Origin: Pararhizobium qamdonense | GTDB lineage: Bacteria > Pseudomonadota > Alphaproteobacteria > Rhizobiales > Rhizobiaceae | Length of the DNA stretch: 64,000 nucleotides | Reading direction: 5' to 3' | Assembly: GCF_029277445.1 (NCBI RefSeq) | Contig: NZ_CP119566.1 | Location: forward strand, 3,784,001-3,848,000 | Shown here: positions 8,895 through 16,337 of the stretch, piece after piece | How positions within the stretch are numbered: the stretch's first letter is position 1 | How the letters are laid out: each line of letters starts with the position of its first letter | Notes under the pieces: model-generated | What the model saw: only the letters and a program-made list of their open reading frames with translations | What the model was told of the DNA's origin: nothing | The model's database searches: none | Made by a program: the position numbers and the translations under genes

Positions 8895-9188
8895 TCAGAC
8901 GCGATTTTCAGTGTTGCGGGCGGGCACGGACGACACGGCATTCCATTGAAACTGGCTGCTCGACGGGTCGCCATCTCCTGGAACCCAGAAGCTCGCCGGT
9001 GGCATCGACCGGGCTGCCGGTTTTGACAGAAGCGCCTTGACGGCGCGTTTCGCTTCGGATGCGTTTGAAAACAGACGGCCATCCAGACCCCAGACGCTGA
9101 ACTTGACAGCGAGAAAGCGAAATCCATTATCCTCGCGCATCAAAGCGCCAACGGCTTCGCCGCCGAACTCTATTACTTGTTTCTGCAT
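8895..9188 (-). CDS. Small protein of unknown function, stress promoter upstream
   Basis: 97 residues from ATG 9188 (MQKQVIEFGGEAVGALMRED); a start 45 bp further upstream is possible but adds a weak sequence. The N-terminal half alternates hydrophobic and polar residues as in a small alpha/beta fold (FRFLAVKFSVWGLDGRLF), followed by a helix with basic residues. There is no signal peptide and no domain I recognise. The EcfG-type promoter ~97 bp upstream supports it as an expressed gene of the stress regulon. It converges on the TIGR02588 gene. Confidence 0.62.
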   Translation of the reverse strand: MQKQVIEFGGEAVGALMREDNGFRFLAVKFSVWGLDGRLFSNASEAKRAVKALLSKPAARSMPPASFWVPGDGDPSSSQFQWNAVSSVPARNTENRV

Positions 9189-9284
9189 TGAAATACTGCT
9201 CCCGCCGCCGTTTATCACGGCGGTCATTTCCATTCGCTGCGCATGGCACAGCCGACCGAGCCCTCGCCTTCAGCCAACCCACAT

Positions 9285-9309
9285 AACGGATGAGCTTGAC
9301 GTTTGTTCC
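9285..9309 (-). promoter_or_regulatory. EcfG (RpoE2)-type stress promoter
   Basis: On the minus strand GGAAC (9309-9305), 16-bp spacer, CGTT (9288-9285). It points towards the 97-residue protein gene. Confidence 0.72.
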
Positions 9310-9444
9310 GCGGCTCTGGAAATTTATTTTAATAAAACTTGGGGAGTGATGGCTGACCGGAAATACCTCCCGGCGCCGGGCCGCTGGCGAAGCCCGTCCC
9401 GGCATTCGGTGGAGCATTTGGGAAATCATGCGTTTCACCAACTC

Positions 9445-9565
9445 TCCGTCATCTCTGTGCTTGTCACAGAGATCCAGTCAGCTCAAGTCCTTGAGCTGAA
9501 ATAGTCGTTTGACCCGACGGACGTCGGGTCGCTGGATCCCCGCCACAAGGGCGAGGATGACGGAG
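9445..9565. repeat. Dispersed palindromic repeat, family A, copy 1
   Basis: About 120 bp bounded by CCGTCAT and ATGACGG. Inside are two further perfect palindromes, AGCTCAAG-TC-CTTGAGCT and GACCCGACG-GA-CGTCGGGTC. A second copy lies at 28296-28415 in the same orientation. Such multi-hairpin intergenic elements are typical of Rhizobiaceae. The copy sits between a stress gene and the D-amino-acid dehydrogenase gene; the rest of this gap holds the promoter above and a GC-rich hairpin (9621-9643). Confidence 0.8.
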
Positions 9566-9652
9566 CGTGGGGTAATTGCTCTCGTCAGACCAGCTTGTTC
9601 AGAATTTGTCGGCAATCGAGGCGCCGGGGATCGCTCCCGGCGCCCGTTTTCG

Positions 9653-10906
9653 TCAGGCCAGGAAACGGTCCGGCCGGAACGGCTTGATATCGATCACGGT
9701 CTTTTCGCCGGTCATCTTTTCGGCGAGCGCACGGCCGGTCACCGGGCCAAGCGTCATGCCGTGATGGGCGTGACCGAAGGCAAACCAGAGGCCTTCGTGA
9801 CGCGGCGCCTTGCCGATGATCGGCATCATATCCGGCGTGCACGGCCGCGCGCCCATCCACGGTTCCTCATCACGGCGCTCCGCCAGCGGGAAGAATTCGC
9901 GCGCGACGCGTTCGGCGCGCGTCAGCTGAACGGGGGTTTTCGGCGCATCGCGATTGGCAAATTCAGCGCCCGTGGTCAGGCGGATGCCGCGCAGCATCGG
10001 CGCCAGGAAATAGCCCTTTTCGGCATCGAGCACCCAGTTGTTCAACTGTGCGCCGTCCGCCATGCCGTAATGCATGTGGTAGCCGCGCTTGACGGCCAGC
10101 GGGAAACGGTAGCCGAGTTTTTTCGTGACCGTGTCGGCCCAGGGACCGAGCGCCACGACGACTTCCTTGGCTTCCAGCGGCCCTTCCGGGGTTGCAACCC
10201 GCCAGCCCGGACCTTCGAGAATATGTTCGAGCGTTGCCGCATCACCGGACACCAGGCGGCCGCCGAGCGACTGGAAATAGGCGAGATAGGCCTTGTTCAG
10301 GCTGTGCGGATCGCGGATCGACCAGGGGTCGGTCCAGCGCAGGCCGCCGGTCAGGTCGGCACGGATGGATGGCTCCATCACCTTGAGCTCGCTGCTCGAC
10401 AGCTTCTGGTGATTGACGCCGAAGGTCGAGGAGAGCTTTTCCGCTTCCTTATAGGCTGCGTCGCGCGCCGCTTCGGTGCGGAACACTTTCATCCAGCCAT
10501 CCTTGCGGATGAGATCGCCGGCGCCCGACGCATTGATGAGGTCTGCATGTTCGGCGATCGAATTTTCGATCAGCGGCGCATACATGGACGCGATATTCTG
10601 ATGCTGGGTGAAACCCGAATTCCACCAGTAGCGGATGAGAAACGGCACAAGGCCCGGCAGCGCACGGAAATGATAATGAGCGTCGATCGTGTTGTTCAGC
10701 GCATAGCGGAACAGTGCACCGAAATCATGCGGGAAACCATAGGGAAAGACGCCTTCGCGCTGGATCAGGCCGGCATTGCCATAGGAGGTTTCCTCGCCGG
10801 CACCGCGACGGTCGAGCAGCACCACGGACTTGCCCCGCCGCGCCAGATGGATGGCCGTCGACAGGCCGACTATGCCTGCGCCCAAAACAACGACGTCTGT
10901 CTTCAT
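9653..10906 (-). CDS. FAD-dependent D-amino acid dehydrogenase-like oxidoreductase
   Basis: 417 residues from ATG 10906 (MKTDVVVLGAGIVGLSTA); a longer frame upstream has no coding character. The FAD Rossmann motif GxGxxG is at residues 9-14. The protein continues as a DAO-fold oxidase (SYGNAGLIQREGVFPYGFP, a DadA-like segment) and ends with PDMMPIIGKAPRHEGLWFAFGHAHHGMT, the conserved C-terminal FAD/substrate region. DadA-type enzymes oxidise D-amino acids to 2-oxo acids and pass electrons to the membrane quinone pool. The exact substrate is not visible. UPF0114 lies 26 bp upstream on the same strand, so the two may be cotranscribed. Confidence 0.85.
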   Translation of the reverse strand: MKTDVVVLGAGIVGLSTAIHLARRGKSVVLLDRRGAGEETSYGNAGLIQREGVFPYGFPHDFGALFRYALNNTIDAHYHFRALPGLVPFLIRYWWNSGFTQHQNIASMYAPLIENSIAEHADLINASGAGDLIRKDGWMKVFRTEAARDAAYKEAEKLSSTFGVNHQKLSSSELKVMEPSIRADLTGGLRWTDPWSIRDPHSLNKAYLAYFQSLGGRLVSGDAATLEHILEGPGWRVATPEGPLEAKEVVVALGPWADTVTKKLGYRFPLAVKRGYHMHYGMADGAQLNNWVLDAEKGYFLAPMLRGIRLTTGAEFANRDAPKTPVQLTRAERVAREFFPLAERRDEEPWMGARPCTPDMMPIIGKAPRHEGLWFAFGHAHHGMTLGPVTGRALAEKMTGEKTVIDIKPFRPDRFLA

Positions 10907-10932
10907 ATCCTGTTCCCTGTTCTGCTTTGCGC

Positions 10933-11433
10933 TTATTTCTTCAGTCTGTTCATGATCTGCTCGAGGAACCCGAGCATCAGTGCCGAAACCACGAAGGCGA
11001 TGTGAATGATGGTCGCCCACATCAGATGCTCGCCTGTATAGCTCTGCACGTTGAGGAAAATCTGCAGGAGATGGATGGACGAGATCGCGACGATCGACGA
11101 TGCCACCTTGATCTTCAGACTGCCTGAATCCAGCTTGCCCAGGAACGACACCTCGGCATCGGCTTCATCGAAACGGCTGACGAAATTTTCATAGCCGGAG
11201 ATCATCACCATGACGATGAGGCTGGCAACGAGCGCCGCATCGATGAGGCCGAGCATCGCCAGGATCATGTCGGATTCATCATAGGTGAAGACCATGATGG
11301 CGACCTTGTAGAACTTAAACACGAAGGACACGGCATAGAGCGCCAGGGCCGCAACCAGGCCGAGGTAAAAGACCACGAGGAGCCAGCGGCTCGACAGGAT
11401 GATCCTTTCAACGATGAGTTCCAGCGATTTCAT
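10933..11433 (-). CDS. UPF0114 (TIGR00645, YqhA-like) membrane protein
   Basis: 166 residues from ATG 11433 (MKSLELIVERIILSSRWLL); the frame is open further upstream but the family starts here. Three to four transmembrane helices are visible, with the family segments LLVVFYLGLVAALALY, MVMISGYENFVSR and a final LGFLEQIMNRLKK. UPF0114 proteins are widespread inner-membrane proteins of unknown role. The gene is followed by the DadA-like gene. Confidence 0.88.
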   Translation of the reverse strand: MKSLELIVERIILSSRWLLVVFYLGLVAALALYAVSFVFKFYKVAIMVFTYDESDMILAMLGLIDAALVASLIVMVMISGYENFVSRFDEADAEVSFLGKLDSGSLKIKVASSIVAISSIHLLQIFLNVQSYTGEHLMWATIIHIAFVVSALMLGFLEQIMNRLKK

Positions 11434-11585
11434 GCGTAGTACGGCTCCGGACTTGTGCAGTTGCGAGATGGTCCGGTCATGCATAGCCAAGCCCATTGCC
11501 TTCGGCAAGACGGCAAGCAGCGCGAGCTAGGGAGAGATCCTCAAACGCGCGAAGGGCCTAAACGCGCAAAGGGCCCAAACGCCAA

Positions 11586-11617
11586 AAGGGAGCGATGCTT
11601 TCGCATCGCTCCCTTCG
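11586..11617 (-). terminator. Rho-independent terminator of the DUF1328 gene
   Basis: A 12-13 bp stem AAGGGAGCGATGC / GCATCGCTCCCTT with a 4-nt loop, followed on the minus strand by a T-run. It lies just after the DUF1328 stop codon. Confidence 0.8.
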
Positions 11618-11641
11618 TTCACGCACTCACCCGAGATGGGG

Positions 11642-11806
11642 TCAGGTTCGGCGCATCAGGCCAGCCACCAGCGAGATGACCAGGAAGGCAAGGAACAGGA
11701 AGAACAGAATCTGCGCAATACCGGCAGAAGCACCTGCAATACCACCAAAGCCCAACACGCCGGCAATGATGGCAACAACGAGGAAGACGAGAGCGTAGTA
11801 CAGCAT
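11642..11806 (-). CDS. DUF1328 small membrane protein
   Basis: 54-residue hydrophobic protein starting [20 protein letters not shown], with a Gly/Ala-rich turn ([13 protein letters not shown]) and a second helix ending in GLMRRT. This is the DUF1328 (YtjA-type) family of tiny two-helix inner-membrane proteins, often induced by stress. AAGGAGAA lies ahead of the ATG. The EcfG-type promoter ends only 36 bp before the start, and a terminator follows, so it forms a compact one-gene stress unit. It is too short for many gene finders. Confidence 0.92.
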   Translation of the reverse strand: MLYYALVFLVVAIIAGVLGFGGIAGASAGIAQILFFLFLAFLVISLVAGLMRRT

Positions 11807-11841
11807 GAGAAATTCTCCTTGGTTTCAATCATTGCTGAATA

Positions 11842-11866
11842 AACGCCGGGCGGGTACTTTTGTTCC
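11842..11866 (-). promoter_or_regulatory. EcfG (RpoE2)-type stress promoter
   Basis: On the minus strand GGAAC (11866-11862), 16-bp spacer, CGTT (11845-11842), just upstream of the DUF1328 gene. Confidence 0.82.
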
Positions 11867-11999
11867 GGGGAAAAAGGCGCTGGAGACATTGCGTCTCATT
11901 TTATCTCTTCATCAAACCCGTCCTCAACACTGGAAACGGATCGTTAACCATGGTGCAAGAGATTGCCCCAATTTGACACGGTTTGGCCACGTATTTCTC

Positions 12000-12025
12000 G
12001 GAACATTAGCAAGGCAGGGAACGTT
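12000..12025 (+). promoter_or_regulatory. EcfG (RpoE2)-type stress promoter
   Basis: GGAAC (12000-12004), 17-bp spacer, CGTT (12022-12025). It lies 32 bp before ATG 12058 of the NepR-like gene. The expected transcription start near 12032 argues against use of ATG 12043. Confidence 0.78.
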
Positions 12026-12057
12026 GTGAAGGCATATACCTCATGCGAGATAGTAAA

Positions 12058-12267
12058 ATGACCGTATCAACAACGAATATCGTGAAATCTGCCTCGGCTG
12101 CGGTGCAAATGCCCAATAAAGGCCGCGACAGAAATCTGCATATCGGTTCGACCCTGCGCGATCTTTACTTTGCGGAAAACCTGCCGGCCACGGACGGCAC
12201 CTTGTCAGATCTTCTCGATGATCTTGAGGCGGCGGAAAGCCGCGCTCGGAAAAAAGCGGGCAACTGA
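12058..12267 (+). CDS. Small NepR-like protein (possible second anti-sigma factor)
   Basis: 69 residues from ATG 12058, preceded by GAGAT; ATG 12043 would leave almost no leader. The C-terminal half (HIGSTLRDLYFAENLP, then TLSDLLDDLEAAE) lines up with the NepR encoded at 15886-16086 (QIASKLKALYSSVEQEP, then TFLDLLEKLDQAE): same spacing of I-S-L-LY, P, DLL and L-AE. NepR binds and holds the sigma factor EcfG until phosphorylated PhyR displaces it. The start of this gene under an EcfG-type promoter suggests feedback control. The similarity is by eye only, and the protein could be an unrelated small helical protein. Confidence 0.6.
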   Translation: MTVSTTNIVKSASAAVQMPNKGRDRNLHIGSTLRDLYFAENLPATDGTLSDLLDDLEAAESRARKKAGN

Positions 12268-12296
12268 GACCTGCAGTGAAAACGAAACAAAAATAT

Positions 12297-12320
12297 GGCG
12301 GCCATGGGCCGCTTTTTTTG
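12297..12320 (+). terminator. Rho-independent terminator
   Basis: Stem GCGGCC / GGCCGC with a 3-nt loop and a run of seven T, 30 bp after the NepR-like gene. Confidence 0.85.
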
Positions 12321-12342
12321 TGCCTACGTGAAGAAGTTAATG

Positions 12343-12375
12343 AAAAACCGGCGCCAATCGACGCCGGTTTTTTTC
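12343..12375 (-). terminator. Rho-independent terminator, likely bidirectional
   Basis: AAAAACCGGCG / CGCCGGTTTTT stem with an 8-nt loop; T-runs on both strands. It ends the PRC-barrel gene on the minus strand and backs up the NepR-like gene on the plus strand. Confidence 0.85.
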
Positions 12376-12386
12376 AAGCGTAAACC

Positions 12387-13316
12387 TCAGTTTGCAGGCG
12401 CGGCCAGAACGATGCCGCGCGGATTGGCCTTATAGGCTTCTGCGTCATAGGCGGCCTGTGTTTCCATCTGTTCCTTGGTGAAAGGCGAGTAGATGGTCAT
12501 CGTGCCCTTGGCATCGGCCATCACCTGAACACTCTGCGCGCTCATCGCCACCGGCTTCTGGCCAATGCCGAGGAAGCCGCCGACATCGATGACATAGGCT
12601 TCGACCTTACCGTTCTTGTCGAGAAGCACATCGCCGATCTCGCCGACCTTGGTATCGTCGGCAACCTTAACCTCGGTGCCGATCAGCTTTTCTGCGCTGA
12701 TCAAGGACGCATCGACCAACTTCATTTCATCGGCTGGCGGCAGATCCGGGTCGGTCATTTCCGGCGTGGTGCCGGTGGCCGGCGGTATGGCTTCGGCGGC
12801 TTCGTCAGTGATGACGGGGGCCGTGGCCGATGCAGCCGTGTTATCGGCTTCCGGTGCCGTTGCCGCGACGCCATCCGCGATGGCCGAGCGCTGGAATTCC
12901 GGAGCGGCCTGCAGCTCTTCCTTGGTTGCCGAAATCACGATGATACGCTGCCCATCCCGATCGGACCAGGACACACGGTCGAAACTGACAGCCACATCCT
13001 TCTCACCGATTCCCAGAAAGCCGCCGACGCCGACCACCAGCGCCTCGGCACCGCCATCGGCATTGATAACGACATCATTGACATCACCGATAGCCTCACC
13101 CTGTTCGTCGGCGCCGGTATAAACCGTCTTGCCGAGCACGGACGTGGCGAGCACCTGTTCGGGAGACGCCGAGAAATAACCGGCCGGACCCTTGGCAGCC
13201 TTTGTGCCGGTGCTTGTGGCCGGGGTGCCATCAGCTTTGATGGCGCCTTCCTGCGCCCATGCGCCGGTGGCCAAAAGTGCCGCAAGCGCGGTCGTCGCCA
13301 TAAGAGTGCGGATCAT
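12387..13316 (-). CDS. Secreted protein with two PRC-barrel domains
   Basis: 309 residues. The N-terminus MIRTLMATTALAALLATGAWAQ is a signal peptide with cleavage after AWA. Two PRC-barrel modules are seen: residues ~56-130 (VLGKTVYTGADEQGEAIGDV, VVGVGGFLGIGEKDVAV) and ~205-275 (LIGTEVKVADDTKVGEIGDV, VIDVGGFLGIGQKPVAM), joined by an Ala/Thr/Pro linker. PRC barrels occur in photosynthetic H subunits, RimM and many secreted stress proteins, as a binding fold rather than an enzyme. The two repeats are clearly related, so an internal duplication is likely. An EcfG-type promoter lies upstream. Ligand unknown. Confidence 0.88.
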   Translation of the reverse strand: MIRTLMATTALAALLATGAWAQEGAIKADGTPATSTGTKAAKGPAGYFSASPEQVLATSVLGKTVYTGADEQGEAIGDVNDVVINADGGAEALVVGVGGFLGIGEKDVAVSFDRVSWSDRDGQRIIVISATKEELQAAPEFQRSAIADGVAATAPEADNTAASATAPVITDEAAEAIPPATGTTPEMTDPDLPPADEMKLVDASLISAEKLIGTEVKVADDTKVGEIGDVLLDKNGKVEAYVIDVGGFLGIGQKPVAMSAQSVQVMADAKGTMTIYSPFTKEQMETQAAYDAEAYKANPRGIVLAAPAN

Positions 13317-13398
13317 TGATGAACTCCTTCGTAGAGATTGGGGAGACGCCTGTGGCGGCTGAAAAGCCGGGGTTCAGCCGGCTGTGATTGCTCCTCAG

Positions 13399-13423
13399 AA
13401 CGAACCGGCGCCGGTTTTGTTCC
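13399..13423 (-). promoter_or_regulatory. EcfG (RpoE2)-type stress promoter with palindromic spacer
   Basis: On the minus strand GGAAC (13423-13419), 16-bp spacer, CGTT (13402-13399), upstream of the PRC-barrel gene. The spacer contains the perfect palindrome AACCGGCGCCGGTT, which could also bind a regulator. Confidence 0.78.
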
Positions 13424-13458
13424 CTATTGTCACCGCCTGCCGGACGGCCAGACGCAAA

Positions 13459-13492
13459 AACGGCACCCGGTTTTGGCAAACCGGATGCCGCT
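13459..13492 (-). terminator. Terminator of the csbD transcript
   Basis: Imperfect stem CGGCATCCGGTTTG / AAACCGGGTGCCG on the minus strand, followed by a T-rich stretch, 24 bp after the CsbD stop. Confidence 0.7.
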
Positions 13493-13516
13493 TCAAACCT
13501 CTTCAACCACTGCAGA

Positions 13517-13711
13517 TCAGCGGCGCGACCATTCGTCGATCTGGCGCTCGGCCTCTTCCTTCTCGACGCCGTAATGGGCTTGGATCTTACCAGCCAATTC
13601 CTGACGGCGGCCGTTGATCACGTCGAGATCGTCGTCTGTCAGCTTGCCCCATTGGGTCTGGGCCTTGCCGCGATATTCCTTCCACTTGCCTTCGATCATA
13701 TCCCAGTTCAT
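13517..13711 (-). CDS. CsbD family stress protein
   Basis: 64 residues: MNWDMIEGKWKEYRGKAQTQ, then WGKLTDDDLDVINGRRQELAGKIQ, the classical CsbD sequence. CsbD proteins are small, highly charged, soluble stress proteins; in Bacillus csbD is controlled by the general stress sigma factor B. No EcfG-type site is visible directly in front; the gene lies 30 bp after a 109-residue protein gene on the same strand and may be cotranscribed with it. AAGGAGAA precedes the ATG. Confidence 0.93.
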   Translation of the reverse strand: MNWDMIEGKWKEYRGKAQTQWGKLTDDDLDVINGRRQELAGKIQAHYGVEKEEAERQIDEWSRR

Positions 13712-13741
13712 GGCATTCTCCTTACGTTGGGTTTGACTATG

Positions 13742-14071
13742 TTAGTTGCTGATGACGCTCTGACGGCCCGTTTTACCGGCGACGAGAACAGGTGCAGCGG
13801 GCTCATCGAAGGTGACCTGGACGTCGAGCTCGTTGGCTGGCGTGATCGCCCATGTGATCGTTGCATCCTCGATATAAAGAGCAGGATCGATCGCAGCACA
13901 TTTGCCGTAGATGACCTTATAACGGCCGCGCGCATCGTTCACGGCTGGCTGCAAAAGCGCCTGGCATTCCTCGGCGGTCTCAAAACCGACCGCCGGTGCT
14001 GGCAATTCCTTGCATTCGACATTGCCCTGGGTGCACCCGATAAGCATCATGATTGCTGCGATATGTTCCAT
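13742..14071 (-). CDS. Cysteine-containing small protein of unknown function
   Basis: 109 residues from ATG 14071 (MEHIAAIMMLIGCTQGNVEC). The first residues are hydrophobic and could be a short signal or lipoprotein-like start (MMLIGC), though no strict lipobox with basic N-terminus is present. Four Cys (about positions 13, 20, 36 and 58) may form disulfides, consistent with export. I do not recognise the family. It is followed by csbD after 30 bp. A pair of 13-bp direct repeats lies 22 bp upstream of the start and could be its operator. Confidence 0.62.
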   Translation of the reverse strand: MEHIAAIMMLIGCTQGNVECKELPAPAVGFETAEECQALLQPAVNDARGRYKVIYGKCAAIDPALYIEDATITWAITPANELDVQVTFDEPAAPVLVAGKTGRQSVISN

Positions 14072-14092
14072 CGTCGTGCTCCCTGCACAATG

Positions 14093-14126
14093 TTGCAGAA
14101 CGTGGGAATTACTTTGCAGAACGTGG
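14093..14126 (-). promoter_or_regulatory. 13-bp direct repeat, operator-like
   Basis: TTGCAGAACGTGG occurs twice (14093-14105 and 14114-14126), identical and offset by 21 bp, about two turns of the helix. It lies between the divergent 109-residue protein gene and the alpha/beta hydrolase gene. I do not know a regulator with this site. Confidence 0.5.
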
Positions 14127-14171
14127 CAGGGAAACGGCGGCAATGGCCGGGAAGTTCCGGAAATTTCGACG

Positions 14172-14197
14172 GGAACTTTTTAGCGGCAGCTTGCGTT
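14172..14197 (+). promoter_or_regulatory. EcfG (RpoE2)-type stress promoter
   Basis: GGAAC (14172-14176), 17-bp spacer, CGTT (14194-14197), 136 bp upstream of the alpha/beta hydrolase start. Confidence 0.68.
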
Positions 14198-14333
14198 TCA
14201 CCAACGCGTCAAGGAGTGCCTGGCGTGAATTGGTGAACCCGGATACCCGCAACGGCTTTTCCGCCGTGCCCGCCCAGACAACCCAAATCTCCAAGGCATG
14301 CCTTGCTGACACACAGCGAAGGAAATGCCATCC

Positions 14334-15248
14334 ATGTTGCGCCCGCCCTCTCCCCATTGGCTCTGCGAGGATCCCGGCATCAAAACCGTGCTGATCCACG
14401 GTATGGTCATGTCGCCGGCGTTCTGGCGCAGTTTTGCACCAAGCATCGTGCGCGAGGGCCGCGCTGCAGCCTATCCATTGCCGGGGCATAGTCCGTGGAC
14501 GCTTGATGGTGTTGCCGGGAGCCTGACGACAAAAGCCATCGTCGATGCCTATGCCGAGGCGATCGAGCGGGATTTCGATGGCGAGCCGGTGACCTTGATT
14601 GGTCATTCGACCGGCGGCTTCGTCTCTCTCCTGCTAGCCCGGCATCGCCCGGATCTGGTCAGCAACGTCATCCTGATGGGCGCTTTTGCCTGCGGGCGGT
14701 TTGAGGGACAGGAGCGGATGGCGTCGCGCATCCTGCGGCTGCCCCTTCTGGGACGGCATCTTTTCACCCGGCTTTTTGCCCGCTGGATTGCCACCCGCGA
14801 GACCTTCCGCTTCGGTTCGCTCGAATGCGTGTTCGACAAGGCCGCCGACTGGGAAACCGAGGAGACCATTGCCACAATGGAAGAGGTCCGCGCGCATCTG
14901 TTGAAGTCGCAGGCGGCGGAGATTGCGGCTTTCGTCTCCTGGATGTCGCGCACATCCGTCATCAACGAACTCCCCTTGATAGACGTGCCGGTCCTCAACA
15001 TTATCGGCGGCCGCGACGCGATCGTGCCGCCATTGCACCAGATCCATCTCTCCGGACGGCTGCCGCGCGTCCATACGGTCATCCTCGACAAGGTCGGCCA
15101 TTTGCCGATGGCCGAGGCCCGCGACAAGGTTGATCAACTGATCGGGGCGTTTCTCCTGTTCGGTCCGCTGACCGCAAACCGTAAGAAAACCATTACAAAA
15201 GAGGCTGCGATCACGCCTTGCCACAATGCGCTGCCGCTCAGCCTTTAA
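14334..15248 (+). CDS. Alpha/beta hydrolase
   Basis: 304 residues from ATG 14334; GAAGGA is well placed for this start but too close for ATG 14325. Oxyanion-hole motif LIHGMVMSP (about residues 20-28), nucleophile elbow GHSTGG with Ser92, catalytic acid in GGRDAIVPP (near residue 227) and catalytic His in VGHLPMAEA (near residue 257) are all present, so the enzyme is expected to be active. Substrate class (ester, lactone, epoxide or other) cannot be told. No signal peptide. An EcfG-type promoter lies upstream and a second one follows the gene, so it is probably a single-gene stress unit. Confidence 0.85.
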   Translation: MLRPPSPHWLCEDPGIKTVLIHGMVMSPAFWRSFAPSIVREGRAAAYPLPGHSPWTLDGVAGSLTTKAIVDAYAEAIERDFDGEPVTLIGHSTGGFVSLLLARHRPDLVSNVILMGAFACGRFEGQERMASRILRLPLLGRHLFTRLFARWIATRETFRFGSLECVFDKAADWETEETIATMEEVRAHLLKSQAAEIAAFVSWMSRTSVINELPLIDVPVLNIIGGRDAIVPPLHQIHLSGRLPRVHTVILDKVGHLPMAEARDKVDQLIGAFLLFGPLTANRKKTITKEAAITPCHNALPLSL

Positions 15249-15264
15249 ATGAACACAACACGCG

Positions 15265-15289
15265 GGAACAAATTCGCGTGAGCAACGTT
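15265..15289 (+). promoter_or_regulatory. EcfG (RpoE2)-type stress promoter
   Basis: GGAAC (15265-15269), 16-bp spacer, CGTT (15286-15289), 50 bp before the DUF3309 gene. Confidence 0.82.
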
Positions 15290-15339
15290 ACCGCAGCAGA
15301 CCCGTGACCCGCACGGCCAGAACCCGAAGAGGAATAATC

Positions 15340-15495
15340 ATGCTCGGTACAATTCTCCTAATTGTCTTGGTGCTCTTGCTAATCGGCGCGCTGCCGAATT
15401 GGGGCCACAGCCGCAATTGGGGCTATGGGCCGTCAGGCGGCCTCGGGCTGGTTGTTGTGATACTTCTCATCCTCGTGTTGATGGGCCGCATCTAA
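15340..15495 (+). CDS. DUF3309 small membrane protein
   Basis: 51 residues: a hydrophobic helix (MLGTILLIVLVLLLIGALP), a polar loop with aromatic residues (NWGHSRNWGYGPSGG), then a second helix (LVVVILLILVLMGRI). This matches the DUF3309 family of tiny membrane proteins found in many alphaproteobacteria, commonly in stress regulons. AGAGGAAT precedes the ATG. The EcfG-type promoter is directly upstream. The glycine-zipper lipoprotein follows after 51 bp and may be on the same transcript. Confidence 0.9.
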   Translation: MLGTILLIVLVLLLIGALPNWGHSRNWGYGPSGGLGLVVVILLILVLMGRI

Positions 15496-15546
15496 TCTGC
15501 CGTAACTTTGCTTTCGTTCATCAACAGCCTTGAAAAGGAACCAGTC

Positions 15547-15795
15547 ATGAAAAAGATTCTTCTTGCCGTCGCGCTCATTCTTCCTCTCGCCGCCTGCTCG
15601 CAGACGGAAAAGGGTGCCGGCATCGGCGCCGCATCCGGCGCCATCATCGGTGGCGTAGCGACCGGCAATGTCCGTGGCGCAGCAGTTGGTGCTGCCGTCG
15701 GTGGTGTGGCTGGCGCCTTGATCGGCAATGCCAATGAGCCGGGCCGCTGCGTCTACCGCGACCGTTATGGCCGCCGCTACACGGCAGCTTGCTGA
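15547..15795 (+). CDS. Glycine-zipper lipoprotein
   Basis: 82 residues from ATG 15547. MKKILLAVALILPLAACSQ is a lipoprotein signal with lipobox LAAC and lipidated Cys17. The body is a glycine zipper (GAGIGAASGAIIGGVATGN, then AVGAAVGGVAGALIGNAN), as in outer-membrane SmpA/OmpA-like and 17-kDa antigen-type proteins. The C-terminus RCVYRDRYGRRYTAAC is typical of YMGG-like small lipoproteins. Probably anchored in the outer membrane and possibly forming oligomers. A terminator follows. Confidence 0.87.
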   Translation: MKKILLAVALILPLAACSQTEKGAGIGAASGAIIGGVATGNVRGAAVGAAVGGVAGALIGNANEPGRCVYRDRYGRRYTAAC

Positions 15796-15817
15796 TCGCT
15801 CAGCGCTCTTAAAACAG

Positions 15818-15843
15818 GAAAACGGGCCTCGGCCCGTTTTTTT
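15818..15843 (+). terminator. Rho-independent terminator
   Basis: AAAACGGGCC / GGCCCGTTTT stem with a 2-4 nt loop and a run of T, after the glycine-zipper lipoprotein gene. Confidence 0.88.
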
Positions 15844-15885
15844 GTGTCTTGCTGACAGCGGTTGATGCCGGGCCGTTGTTATGGA

Positions 15886-16086
15886 TCAGTCAGAAATTTT
15901 GCCGAGCCTTTCAGCCTGGTCGAGTTTTTCCAGGAGGTCGAGGAAGGTATCGGGAATTGGCTCCTGTTCGACGGAACTGTAAAGCGCCTTCAGCTTTGAG
16001 GCGATCTGGCCAGTGGGATCTGTCGTCCCCACTGCCGCCTTCCTGCCCATACCGGCACGCGGTTGATTTTCCGGTATGTCCGTCAT
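15886..16086 (-). CDS. nepR: Anti-sigma factor NepR
   Basis: 66 residues from ATG 16086 (MTDIPENQPRAGMGRK). The diagnostic core is residues 27-60: QIASKLKALYSSVEQEPIPD and TFLDLLEKLDQAE, two short amphipathic helices that clamp the EcfG sigma factor. Phosphorylated PhyR binds NepR through its sigma-like domain and frees EcfG (partner switching). It is divergent from phyR, the common arrangement, but the sigma factor gene that usually follows nepR is absent: the next gene downstream is on the opposite strand. No perfect EcfG-type site is visible in the 251-bp phyR/nepR gap. Confidence 0.92.
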   Translation of the reverse strand: MTDIPENQPRAGMGRKAAVGTTDPTGQIASKLKALYSSVEQEPIPDTFLDLLEKLDQAERLGKISD

Positions 16087-16337
16087 AGTCTGTCTCACTC
16101 CAAAATCCGCGTCGGCAATCGCCCCGCAGCACTGCTTCCACGTCCAATTCAATACATCAAAAAACATTGCCATATTCCGAACTTATGTCCGGTTTCCTTG
16201 AAACCGACACACAATTCGTTCAACACGGAAACTTCCCTTCAACCTTAAAACATGATCAAACCAATGCCATGTTTCGCCATGCGATAGCATCAGGCACCGG
16301 TGAAAATTCGGCGCCATCATACTGAAGGAAGTCATAA

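Noticed and set aside
16087..16337. Search for EcfG-type promoters for phyR and nepR
   Set aside because: GGAAA and GAAAC near-matches are present but none has CGTT at 16-17 bp, so no site is claimed.
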